Assembly: GCA_010015675.1 (NCBI GenBank)
Contig: ML977004.1
Span: 22,655 to 86,654, forward strand
Direction of reading: 5' to 3'
Length of the DNA: 64,000 bases
DNA from: Byssothecium circinans
Taxonomy: Eukaryota; Ascomycota; Dothideomycetes; Pleosporales; Massarinaceae
The notes under the pieces were generated by a model. It had not been told where the DNA came from. It saw only the letters and a program-made list of their open reading frames with translations, and searched no databases. Below, piece by piece: positions 21,979 through 31,015 of this stretch (positions within the stretch are counted from its first letter, which is position 1; each line of letters begins with the position of its first letter). The translations under genes and the position numbers were made by a program.

Positions 21979-24169
21979 ATGCCTGAGAAGCTCGATGACC
22001 CACAAGAGTATCAGAAGATCTTCCATTGGGTAGAGACGCAAAAGGATGGCACAATTCCGAGCTTTGCCACGAGGAAGAATGACCCGTATGAGGTGAGATG
22101 ACACTGATCCAACCTCCACCCACATACCAATAAGCCTTCTCAAGCTCCACCACAAATGGATTGCTGACAGGTGCTATAGTACCAATCCGGCTTCGGAAAC
22201 GCCTTCGAGAGCGAGGCAATCCCGGGTACGTGGCTGTGGAAACACGAAAATGAAACCTCTGAGCTTGTTCTGACTGCGAACCTCTTTCGTACAAACAGGT
22301 ACTATCCCCAGGGGCCAGAATTCACCGCGATGTGTGAGGTTTGGGCTGTACGCGGAGCAGATGACTGCCTCAAGTTTCGTGGCGGCTCGACATTTGAACA
22401 AGAAAGCATGGTGAGTCAGGTTCAATTTACATCGTCGGTGAGGACCGGAAATGGTGTGCGCGTGGAGGGATTATGCTGACTGCGGATACAAGGTTGTACC
22501 GGGCCCGACCAGCTGTTGCGCATCAAGGATTTGTGAGTTTGTCTTTTCCACAACTGTCAGCCCTATAGCCAGAAGTATGTGTGTGTGCTCGGCAGCCGTC
22601 AGCGGTAGATGAGACATTGACCTATTCGTGGGTTGGGTTTCAAAGACACATGGCTCTTTGAATCATTGATTCAGATGTCATATGGAGACCCTGACTTCAG
22701 TCGGAGTTCACCGCAACCAGCCTCATCTTGTCAAAGTCAAACTTGAAACGAAGAAGAACGTTATGGATGGAAAACTCAAGCACGCGCACTCATTTTACAC
22801 CGCTTTCACTTTTATTACCACCTACATCACTGACTGACATAAACATTTCTTTCTAGACCGATCTTCCGGACAACCCCGACACAGAGACCTGTTTCCTTCC
22901 GCTGAACTCGCGCGTCCACGTCTCCCCCACGCAGGTCGCCTGGCTGCCCTTCGATATCCCCTCGAGCGGCGATGCCGACTTTGTCAGCGGGCTCAAGACT
23001 ATCGCCGGATCCGGAGATCCGACGCTCCGGGAAGGTCTTGCTGTGCACACTTTCTTATGCAACAAGAGTATGGAGAAGACGGCCTTTGTGAACTCGGATG
23101 GTGATTGGTTGATCGTTGCGCAAGAGGGGAGTTTAGATATCCAGACTGAGTTTGGCATGTTGTACGTGCAGCCCGGCGAGATCTGTGTAGTCCAGAGGGG
23201 GCAGCGATTCAAGGTGAACGTAGACGGACCAACTAGAGGCTATATTTTGGAGATCTGGGGATCAAACTTCCAGCTACCGGAGCTAGGTGAGTTGGCCTTT
23301 CGTGAAGAGAAAGGTGATTGAATTAACTTGTAAAAGGCCCGCTTGGAGCTAACGGCCTCGCGAATGCTCGCGACTTCTTGCACCCGGTCGCAAAGTATGA
23401 AATCGAGAAAGTGCAGTGGGAGGTTGTGTATAAGCTCGGCGGTAAGTTTTTCAAGAGCACCCAACAACACAGTCCGTTTGATGTTGTGGCATGGCATGGA
23501 AATTATGTTCCTTACAAATATGACTTGACGAAGTTCGTCAACGTTGGTTCCATCTCAGGTATGTCAAACTTCACTGTTTACCAAGCGCACGCTAATGATT
23601 GAATCCAGTCGACCACATCGATCCGTCCATATTCTGCGTCTTGACCGCACCATCCCGAGACCCTTCGGCGCCTCTTGCCGATTTCTTGATCTTCAGTCCA
23701 CGATGGGACGTAGCAAGCCACACTTACCGACCTCCGTACTACCACCGGAATGCAGCTTCGGAACTGATGGGATTGATCTATGGCGAGTACGCCGGGCGAT
23801 CGGATGAGTTCAAACCCGGTGGTGTATCTTTCGAATGCGGATTTGTGCCCCACGGTGTTGGTGAGCACTTCCCATTTCTTCTCCACGAAGGCCCAGATGC
23901 TGACAATGGTGCTAGCGTACGAAGAGTTCAAAGCCGCGTCTGCGAATCCACCGCCCGAGATGCGCATCTCCAAAGACGCCATCGCTTTCATGATGGAGAG
24001 CTCAAGGCCGTTCACCATCACTGATTGGGCGTGGAAGAGCAACAAGAAGCATGAGCATGATCCTAAAATGTGGGATAACCTTGTCGACAACTTTAGCGAG
24101 CATGCGGAAGAGGTCGAGAAGCTGCTAGCGGAAGGTGTAAAGAAACTGAGGCTTTCGAATGGCCGCTAG
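21979..24169 (+). CDS. hmgA: homogentisate 1,2-dioxygenase
   Basis: Eight exons: 21979-22092, 22180-22225, 22299-22410, 22493-22532, 22857-23286, 23337-23558, 23609-23860 and 23916-24169. They give 489 residues with all phases closing. The enzyme is a non-haem Fe(II) dioxygenase that opens the homogentisate ring to maleylacetoacetate in phenylalanine/tyrosine catabolism. Diagnostic blocks are [71 protein letters not shown] and GFVPHG. The three iron ligands are visible: His in YYHRN, Glu six residues later, and His of VPHG exactly 30 after that, the same spacing as in the human enzyme. The segment after that His reads [10 protein letters not shown] instead of the common GPDAD form, so this is a divergent fungal type. 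No fumarylacetoacetase or maleylacetoacetate isomerase gene is in the window. Confidence 0.93.
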
Positions 24170-24592
24170 ATGGACGCTTGTGTTGCTCCGGTCAATTCTA
24201 GCACACGTTTTGAGTCCATGGTGTTCGGATTACAATCATAACGGCTGTTTGAGGTTATTTGATAGGGAATGAAATTGTCACTTTGATCTTAAGGTTGACT
24301 TTGCGTATAAAATCCACTTAAAACTCCAATATAAAGACGTATCAATAAGTATGGATGAACTAATTAAGTGAGTGATCTTGTAAAAGGACGTGTACACCTT
24401 TCTCTTGGCGCCACAATCTGCGCCACTCAGCCACACAGGCAAGCCTCGCATTGACATCAGAACGGTAACAACTCTGACTCGGTCGTTATTCCTTTGCGCG
24501 CTGCCGCCCTTCCTCCTCTCTTTACCCGCTCTCGTACGGTAAGAAGCGCCCTTGTCATTTTGAGTCATCCTCTCTGTCTCGTTGTTGCCTGA
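24170..24592. other. intergenic between hmgA and TRL1
   Basis: No coding region seen. It contains AT-rich sequence at about 24280-24375, then a pyrimidine-rich stretch before the tRNA ligase start. Confidence 0.5.
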
Positions 24593-27262
24593 ATGACGGC
24601 ATCTTTAAAGCCATTCGCGTCCTTCCCTCATGTCTTCCGTACCCCATCAGCCGTTTGCTCACCATCCCCACTACAGGTAGCCAAACATTGCAGGAGCTAT
24701 ATCAACCCAATTCGACACACAGTACCTCTTTGTAAAAACTTCCGCACCACCGCGACCATGGCTCACCGCGGGACTGCCCCCTACAAGCCGCAGGACCGCA
24801 GTGAGGTCGGCCAGCTTATCCAAGCATTCGAGGCTCACAAGGGCAAGAAATCAGGAAAAGGCGGCTTCTCATGCCGGAAACACGACTTTCCACTGAGCAA
24901 CGGACGCTCCGTCGCCTCATGGAAGATACAGGAGTGGGATTACAAGAAGGAGAACCTGCCTACCTATGCACGCGGTCTCTTCACATACAAGACGTTGAAC
25001 GGCGAGCCCGAAATTGCAGTACGGGGATACGACAAGTTCTTCAACCATGGCGAGGTGCGCAAGACAGAGTGGCGGAACGTCGAGAGGAATACTCGCGGAC
25101 CATACGAGCTGAGCGTGAAGGAGAACGGCTGCATCATATTCATCGCAGGCCTGGACGACGAGACATTGCTGGTGTGCAGCAAACATTCGACAGGTGCGCG
25201 AGGCGACGCCGAACTCAGCCATGCATGTGTGGGCGAGAAGTGGGTGGAGCGGCATTTGGCGACCGTAGGCAAGACTAAGCAGGACCTGGCTCGACGGCTA
25301 CGGGAGATGAATGCGACGTTGGTGGCTGAGCTATGTGACGATGATTTCGAAGAGCACGTTTTGCCCTATGGTCCCGAAGACGCCGGTCTATACATACATG
25401 GCATCAACCTCAACCTCCCCGAGTTCGTCACCTACCCTGGCCCTCTGGTTGACAAGTTTGCCGACGAGTGGGGAATGAAGAAGGTCACGTACGTCATGAA
25501 ATATGATGTCAAGGAGGTGCGCTCGTTCTTGGAGAAGGTCGGCGAGACCGGAAACTATGCCGGTCGCGACACCGAGGGATTTGTGATTCGATGCCAGGCA
25601 CGAGAGAGTGACAATGCACCGTGGGAGGACTGGTTCTTCAAGTACAAGTTTGAGGAGCCGTATTTGATGTATCGGCAGTGGCGCGAGTGCACCAAATCAA
25701 TCATCGCCGGCAAAACTCCGCGTATCAAGAAGCACCAGGCAATCACCAAGGAGTACCTCGAGTTCGCCCGGAGGCGGTTTATGCAGGAGCCTGGTCTCGC
25801 CAAATTGTACAACCAGAACCATGGGATTATCAAGCTGCGAGAAGACTTTCTCAAGGCACGAGGTACGACTGGCGCGGAAATTATCCAGCAGGAGCTCCAG
25901 AACGGCGAACAGGAAAACAAGGACGTCACCCGCAATGTCGTCCTGGTCCCTATTGCGACTATTGGCTGTGGAAAGACTACATTGGCACTGGCGCTAGTCA
26001 AGCTATTTGGATGGGGACATTTCCAAAACGACAACGTCAAGGCGAAGAAGGGTCGCGGGCAGATCTTTGCCGACACGGTCGCCTCCCAACTGATCACAAA
26101 ACCTGTCGTCATTGCGGACCGAAACAACCACCAGAAGCGCGAGCGTGAGCAGCTCTTCAACGACATGGCAAAAGTTAACGATGTTCGTTTCGTCGCTCTC
26201 CATTACGTTCATGACCGCTCAAACTACGATGCCATCCGGAAGGCTACACAAGCTCGTGTGCTCGCTCGCGGTGACAACCACCAAACCATTCAGGCTGGTT
26301 CAAAGGGTCAGGAGGAGATCATCGGCATCATGGAAGGCTTCTTACATCGTTTCCAGCCCCTTGACCCTTCTGAAGCGCCCGACGACAACTTCGACCTGGT
26401 CATCAATATTGATCCTACCGTGGACTCGCGTGAGAACCTGGAGCATATCATCGGTCAAATGTATGAGACGTATCCCGGACTGTTTAAAGATCGCGATATG
26501 CCCTCAGCGTACGACTTAGACGACGCAGTCAATTGGGCACTGAATGATTACACGCCAGACTTCAAGATGGACTTGGCCCGCGGCGGAGGTAACAACAACC
26601 GCAACCAAGCACAACATGCATCCCAAACCCAGCAGAACTCGCGCAACCAGCCGCAGTCGGAACCCCGCTCTGGGAAGCAACCTCGCATGGAGTATTTCTC
26701 CGTCCGAGTCGACACACAGCGCGTAGGGTCCATTCTCGATGCCATTTTCCGCGACATGAAGCCTGAAGAAGCTCAATTCTACCACCAATTACAGCAGTCT
26801 CGTCGCGTCCAGAACGAGTTTCACGTTACCCTCATACATCGTGCCTCCGCTGACGAGAACCAACAGTACTGGGACAAGCTCCTTGCTCTACACTCCACAG
26901 CGGCTGCGTCCAAAAACGGTAACTGGGAACCTGAAGTCGGTAGATGTCGCGTCCAGCTCGAGCGACTGATCTGGGATGATCGCATTATGTGTTTCGTGGT
27001 ACGCTTGATTGGATCTGCAACTCTACAGATGCAGTCTGAGGCTGGTAGCGGGACCGAAGAGTTGGTGTTCGAGACGGTGAATGCCGTGGCGCATATTACG
27101 GTCGGCACGGCATCTCCAGCTGTCAAACCCAAGGAGAGTAACGATCTGCTGCAGCGGTGGTTGAACGAGGGGAGTGGAAGCCAGACAGGCATTCATGTTG
27201 CCCCGGTCAAGGGCAATATCACGTTGGATGGTAGCGTTCGGGGCGTGCTGGGTAGGATGTAG
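24593..27262 (+). CDS. TRL1: fungal tRNA ligase, ligase-kinase-cyclic phosphodiesterase
   Basis: One intronless frame of 889 residues. Trl1 heals and seals tRNA halves after intron excision, and also joins HAC1 mRNA exons in the unfolded-protein response. Domains in order: (1) adenylyltransferase ligase with motif KENGC, lysine nucleophile K176, and later FKYKFEEPYL; (2) polynucleotide kinase with P-loop IGCGKTT (K461) and FQNDN; (3) C-terminal 2H cyclic phosphodiesterase with FHVTLIH (H744) and AHITVGT (H834), separated from the kinase by an Asn/Gln-rich linker (about 665-700). The core protein probably begins at the in-frame MAHRGTAPYKP (Met at 24758). The 55 residues before it are basic, Ser-rich and lack acidic residues, resembling a mitochondrial presequence, so two starts are possible. 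Convergent with NPR3. Confidence 0.93.
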   Translation: MTASLKPFASFPHVFRTPSAVCSPSPLQVAKHCRSYINPIRHTVPLCKNFRTTATMAHRGTAPYKPQDRSEVGQLIQAFEAHKGKKSGKGGFSCRKHDFPLSNGRSVASWKIQEWDYKKENLPTYARGLFTYKTLNGEPEIAVRGYDKFFNHGEVRKTEWRNVERNTRGPYELSVKENGCIIFIAGLDDETLLVCSKHSTGARGDAELSHACVGEKWVERHLATVGKTKQDLARRLREMNATLVAELCDDDFEEHVLPYGPEDAGLYIHGINLNLPEFVTYPGPLVDKFADEWGMKKVTYVMKYDVKEVRSFLEKVGETGNYAGRDTEGFVIRCQARESDNAPWEDWFFKYKFEEPYLMYRQWRECTKSIIAGKTPRIKKHQAITKEYLEFARRRFMQEPGLAKLYNQNHGIIKLREDFLKARGTTGAEIIQQELQNGEQENKDVTRNVVLVPIATIGCGKTTLALALVKLFGWGHFQNDNVKAKKGRGQIFADTVASQLITKPVVIADRNNHQKREREQLFNDMAKVNDVRFVALHYVHDRSNYDAIRKATQARVLARGDNHQTIQAGSKGQEEIIGIMEGFLHRFQPLDPSEAPDDNFDLVINIDPTVDSRENLEHIIGQMYETYPGLFKDRDMPSAYDLDDAVNWALNDYTPDFKMDLARGGGNNNRNQAQHASQTQQNSRNQPQSEPRSGKQPRMEYFSVRVDTQRVGSILDAIFRDMKPEEAQFYHQLQQSRRVQNEFHVTLIHRASADENQQYWDKLLALHSTAAASKNGNWEPEVGRCRVQLERLIWDDRIMCFVVRLIGSATLQMQSEAGSGTEELVFETVNAVAHITVGTASPAVKPKESNDLLQRWLNEGSGSQTGIHVAPVKGNITLDGSVRGVLGRM

Positions 27263-27725
27263 AATGGCCACCAGTTGCCCATCAGGAAGAGACGAGGGAA
27301 AGGAGGCAAGCAGATGGGAAAGAAACAGCCAGAGAAGACAGATAATCTTGTGGGTTCAATCGAAAAGCTTACAGTCGATGGTAAGAAAGGCCAGTGAGTG
27401 AGATGAATCTTTGGCGTTGGCGAGGCATATGACTAGCCGATAGTGTATAGCGATGATATGGGATATGATATCCGATTTGGAGGCATGGTACGAGAAGAGC
27501 ATCTCAACTCCGCGAGGGCAACTCAACTCTACATACATTACAAAAAATCAATTCAAAAAAGTCACTCCAAACATCTCAACGCGCAATAATGTCATGCAGA
27601 GGTTTCAGAATCACCAAGGGTATCTATCAATCAATCAGGCCCCATCACAATGCAGCAACACACCAGATCAATCCAATACCACCCTCCAACACCCTCCTCT
27701 GTGCCAAAACCACAACAAGCTCCAA
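27263..27725. other. intergenic between convergent TRL1 and NPR3
   Basis: No gene supported; it should hold both 3' ends. The sequence becomes A/C-rich from about 27530 onwards. Confidence 0.55.
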
Positions 27726-30338
27726 TCACCAATGCCTCACCACAACCAACAGCCCCCTCTCCCTAACCGCCCTAATCAACGCATCAACTTTATTCCTCTT
27801 CAGCCCCTCCCTAGGACTAATGTCATTCGTCGCCCTTGTGCCATCGAAATACTTCAACAACATCGGCCACTTCTCCTTCAACTCTTCGTCCTCGAACCCC
27901 TCTGCTATCTTCTCCAGCCAGCGCGTTTCGAGACTCGATGCCTTTTGCGGGTTGAGGATTAGGCTGGGCTTGAAGGACTGCGGGGAGAGAGGCGGGGAGG
28001 GGGGCGGTATGTTGGTAGCTGTGGGGGAGAAGGGGTGTTGGGAGGAGTGGCGGGAGCGGGAGGACGGAGAGGCGGGTTTGAGATGCAAGGGCGAGGGACG
28101 ATGGGGGAGATTCTGATCGCCGCCGCCACCACCGCCGCGGGAGTGGGAGGTTTGGGCTGGGGAGGTGGGACGGCCGGAGATATAGGGGATGGTGGTTCGG
28201 GCCGAACTTGTACTTCCTGTGTCGCTTTCTGCTCTTGCGGGACTGCCTCTCCACCCCGTGGGGCCGGGTCTGGGACTGAGTGCGTCTGTTCCGTCTTCTG
28301 AGCCGTCTCTTTCCCTTCCTCTTTCTCGGTCTCGGTCTCTGTCTCTTCTTGTTCGTCTTAGCGGTGTACCGGGGCGGCCTGAGCCTGCGGAGAGGAGACT
28401 GGCGCGTTTATCGGAGATTGTAGAGTCGCCCAGTGCTTCCATGTCTTTTTGGTGTTGCTCCTCGGCTGCTTTGCGCTGCTGTTCTTTGATTTCTTCCTGC
28501 GCCATGTCGATGACGACGAGGCGTTTTATTTCGGGCGATACGCGCACCCAGGCGAAGGTTCGGAGTTGCGTTACCCATCCGCCGCGCATTAGCCAGGCTA
28601 GAATATCCATGAAAGCATCCGTGTGCTCTGCTGTCGGTATAACGGAGCGGTATATTCTAGGTGTGCCGGAGAGTAAACTCAGCATCTTCGGGAGGGAAGG
28701 GTAGGTGGGAAATCGGATGGCGTAAGCAGCAGTCGCGGCTTGCAGAGCCGAGAGGTCGGCGTTGGGCGATACAATGTAGATATCACGTGGATGAAGTGGT
28801 GTGATAAGACGTGCGCGGCGCCAGTGGACGAGATGCATTGCTGTGTACTCCATATCCGCGGCCGAGATATTATATTTGGTGGCGAGCTTGAGTAAGGATT
28901 TTGTAGGAACGATGCTACGTATGTAAATTGCGAGGGTGGCTGCGTTTTTGTTGTCGCCTGCACTTTGTATGTCCTTTATGATGACTTCAGGGTCTTCGAG
29001 TAGAAGGAGGGCTGCGTGTTGTGTCATTGGCGCGCCGTCATCATCGTGGGCTGCTACATTTGACGTCGTGAGCCAGAGACCTGGCATTTGAGGTTCGAGG
29101 GCGTTGGGAAGGTATGGGGTTGAGTCTGCTTGTGGGATCTGGAAGGAGGAGTTGAAGGAGGCGTCGAAGTGGATATGGGCGATTCTGTCATGTGAGACGG
29201 CTTCGAACAGCGTTGCGATTGATTTGGCCAATGGTGATGTGCTCATGATTTTCTGCCATGTTGCTGTGAGGGACTCATTGTTCTCTTTTGCGCGTTGCTT
29301 GATGTCGATGATGCGTTTCGATTCGCTCCACACGTATTGGAAGCGTGCTTGTTCGTACTTGAGGGCTTTGGCATACTTTTTCGTTACATTGTCATAGATG
29401 TCTTTGACACGAAGTTGGTATTCTAGGGCGGGTGGATTCAGTACGAACACGACATTGAACATGGTCATGTCGGGGCTGCCGTTCGTGGTAGAGTTGCTTC
29501 TAGTGTCGGATCCGGCTTCAGATGCAGCAATCGAGGGAGGTCCAGACATCATTCCATGGCCATATCCCGGTTCAAACCCAGGTGGAAAGATGAAGGACTC
29601 ATTTTTCTTCAACGGCGGTTTCTTTCTGGTCTCGTCCTCTTCCTCCGACTCCTCAGTAGCCATATTAGATACTATATTTCCACCATCCTTCGCCCTCTCC
29701 TCGGCCGACCTCTTCCGCCTCTTCTTCTTCATTTTCTTCCACAGCCCATCATCCCTCACAAACATCGGCGCACCGACAAACACCACACTCTCTACCCCCA
29801 ACTCAAACTTCCTCTTATTGAACGCCCGCTCGGGACACAGCATCTTCTCCAGCGCATCAACCTTGAACCCCAAAACATTATCCCAATCACGGTCTTTTGG
29901 CACACCGCTCCCATCCTTTTTCAACCCTTCTCCACCCTCCCCATTATCCGTATCTTCCTCATCGATGTTCTCCTGTCTCCCCCACGCGCCCCCAGCTCCA
30001 GGCCTGAACCTGCCCTCCTTCTCCCCGCGATGGCTTTGGCTATTCCCCGTCTTTCCCGAACCTCTATCGACACTCTTTCGGCTCCCGACATCTGCATCGT
30101 CATCGCCGCCATCGTTCTCGGTGCTGCTGTCCCATTCGCTAGACGAGCTGTTCGAGTCCACGACGCTGCCGGCGGAAGTTTCCGCGCCGAACCATACTGG
30201 CGCTTTCTTCGTGGAGAGGTCTGCAGCAGAGGGTGAGAGCGGCGGGTAGTGAAAAACGAGGCGCGGGCCAAGGGAGCGGGATTTGGTGATGAGGAGAATG
30301 GAGTGCAGGTTTGAGGAGGGCGGGAGTGGGAGCGCCAT
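27726..30338 (-). CDS. NPR3: nitrogen permease regulator 3 homologue, SEACIT/GATOR1 subunit
   Basis: One intronless frame of 870 residues from ATG at 30338. The start, MALPLPPSSNLHSILLITKS then LGPRLVFHYPP, is the longin-type N-terminal strand-helix of Npr3. The signature continues with LGFKVDALEKMLCPERAFNK, FELGVESVVFVGAPMFVRDD, DMTMFNVVFVLNPPALEYQL, and a C-terminal winged-helix-like part with LRTFAWVRVSPEIKRLVV and EGLKRNKVDALIRAVRERG. Npr3 with Npr2 and Iml1 forms the GTPase-activating complex that represses TORC1 under amino-acid limitation, at the vacuole. An acidic/Ser-rich insert (about 60-145) and an Arg/Asp/Ser/Pro-rich insert (about 660-780) are low complexity and probably species-variable. 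Confidence 0.92.
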   Translation of the reverse strand: MALPLPPSSNLHSILLITKSRSLGPRLVFHYPPLSPSAADLSTKKAPVWFGAETSAGSVVDSNSSSSEWDSSTENDGGDDDADVGSRKSVDRGSGKTGNSQSHRGEKEGRFRPGAGGAWGRQENIDEEDTDNGEGGEGLKKDGSGVPKDRDWDNVLGFKVDALEKMLCPERAFNKRKFELGVESVVFVGAPMFVRDDGLWKKMKKKRRKRSAEERAKDGGNIVSNMATEESEEEDETRKKPPLKKNESFIFPPGFEPGYGHGMMSGPPSIAASEAGSDTRSNSTTNGSPDMTMFNVVFVLNPPALEYQLRVKDIYDNVTKKYAKALKYEQARFQYVWSESKRIIDIKQRAKENNESLTATWQKIMSTSPLAKSIATLFEAVSHDRIAHIHFDASFNSSFQIPQADSTPYLPNALEPQMPGLWLTTSNVAAHDDDGAPMTQHAALLLLEDPEVIIKDIQSAGDNKNAATLAIYIRSIVPTKSLLKLATKYNISAADMEYTAMHLVHWRRARLITPLHPRDIYIVSPNADLSALQAATAAYAIRFPTYPSLPKMLSLLSGTPRIYRSVIPTAEHTDAFMDILAWLMRGGWVTQLRTFAWVRVSPEIKRLVVIDMAQEEIKEQQRKAAEEQHQKDMEALGDSTISDKRASLLSAGSGRPGTPLRRTRRDRDRDRERGRERDGSEDGTDALSPRPGPTGWRGSPARAESDTGSTSSARTTIPYISGRPTSPAQTSHSRGGGGGGDQNLPHRPSPLHLKPASPSSRSRHSSQHPFSPTATNIPPPSPPLSPQSFKPSLILNPQKASSLETRWLEKIAEGFEDEELKEKWPMLLKYFDGTRATNDISPREGLKRNKVDALIRAVRERGLLVVVRHW

Positions 30339-31015
30339 CGCCCGACGATGAGCTCGTAAACGATCGGATTAGGGCGTGATCATGGTAAAATCACTAGAAA
30401 AGAGAGTCAGTGTGGCCTTTTACAGCCCACTTAAGCTTCAGGAGTCAATATTTCATTGTTGCCGCTGCGTGATATACGATGTGATGTTTTGCATGTGAGA
30501 TGAAGGGCGGGGGATGTTCTGGGGTTTTATCTCCAAGGAACCGAGGCTCCTCCGAACATTCCTTCGCGTCGCCTATCCCTAAACGACAATTACAGACATA
30601 CAGGTTTGTTCTTCCTTCATTTTTATTTCTCTGTTGGCTCAACACATGAATGATTTGCGTGGTTATTCTAGGTTGAGACTTTTCCAATCATTCCGTTATC
30701 AATCTCAGCACATTCCAGACCCACCAAGAGCGCAGCACGAGACTGTCCTCATTTACGTCGGTTTTTGCTTTCAAGATCCCCCGAAACTATAATGGTCCAG
30801 TCATTCAAAGCTAGTGTTCGACATTTCCTCACCAATATAGCTCTCGCAGAGCTTTGGCAGGGACCTTGTTACAGGACAGTATTGCTACTACTAGGTTTCT
30901 CAACCCCGCAAGAGTAGCATGTATAGCACGCAAAGCCATCACATCCCTAGCACACAGAAAAGAAATAGGGTATCCCAAATCAAACTCCCCTACCTCCCGC
31001 TCACCATCTTTCAAA
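30339..31015. other. intergenic between NPR3 and the GST-fusion gene
   Basis: No coding region supported. It contains the NPR3 promoter (right of its start on the minus strand) and the 3' flank of the GST-fusion gene. Confidence 0.5.

Noticed and set aside
23861..23915. In-frame GPDAD inside the seventh intron of hmgA, resembling the canonical HGD loop
   Set aside because: The downstream exon does not continue in that frame as HGD sequence, and the bases double as the CTGAC branch site; removing the interval restores conserved sequence.
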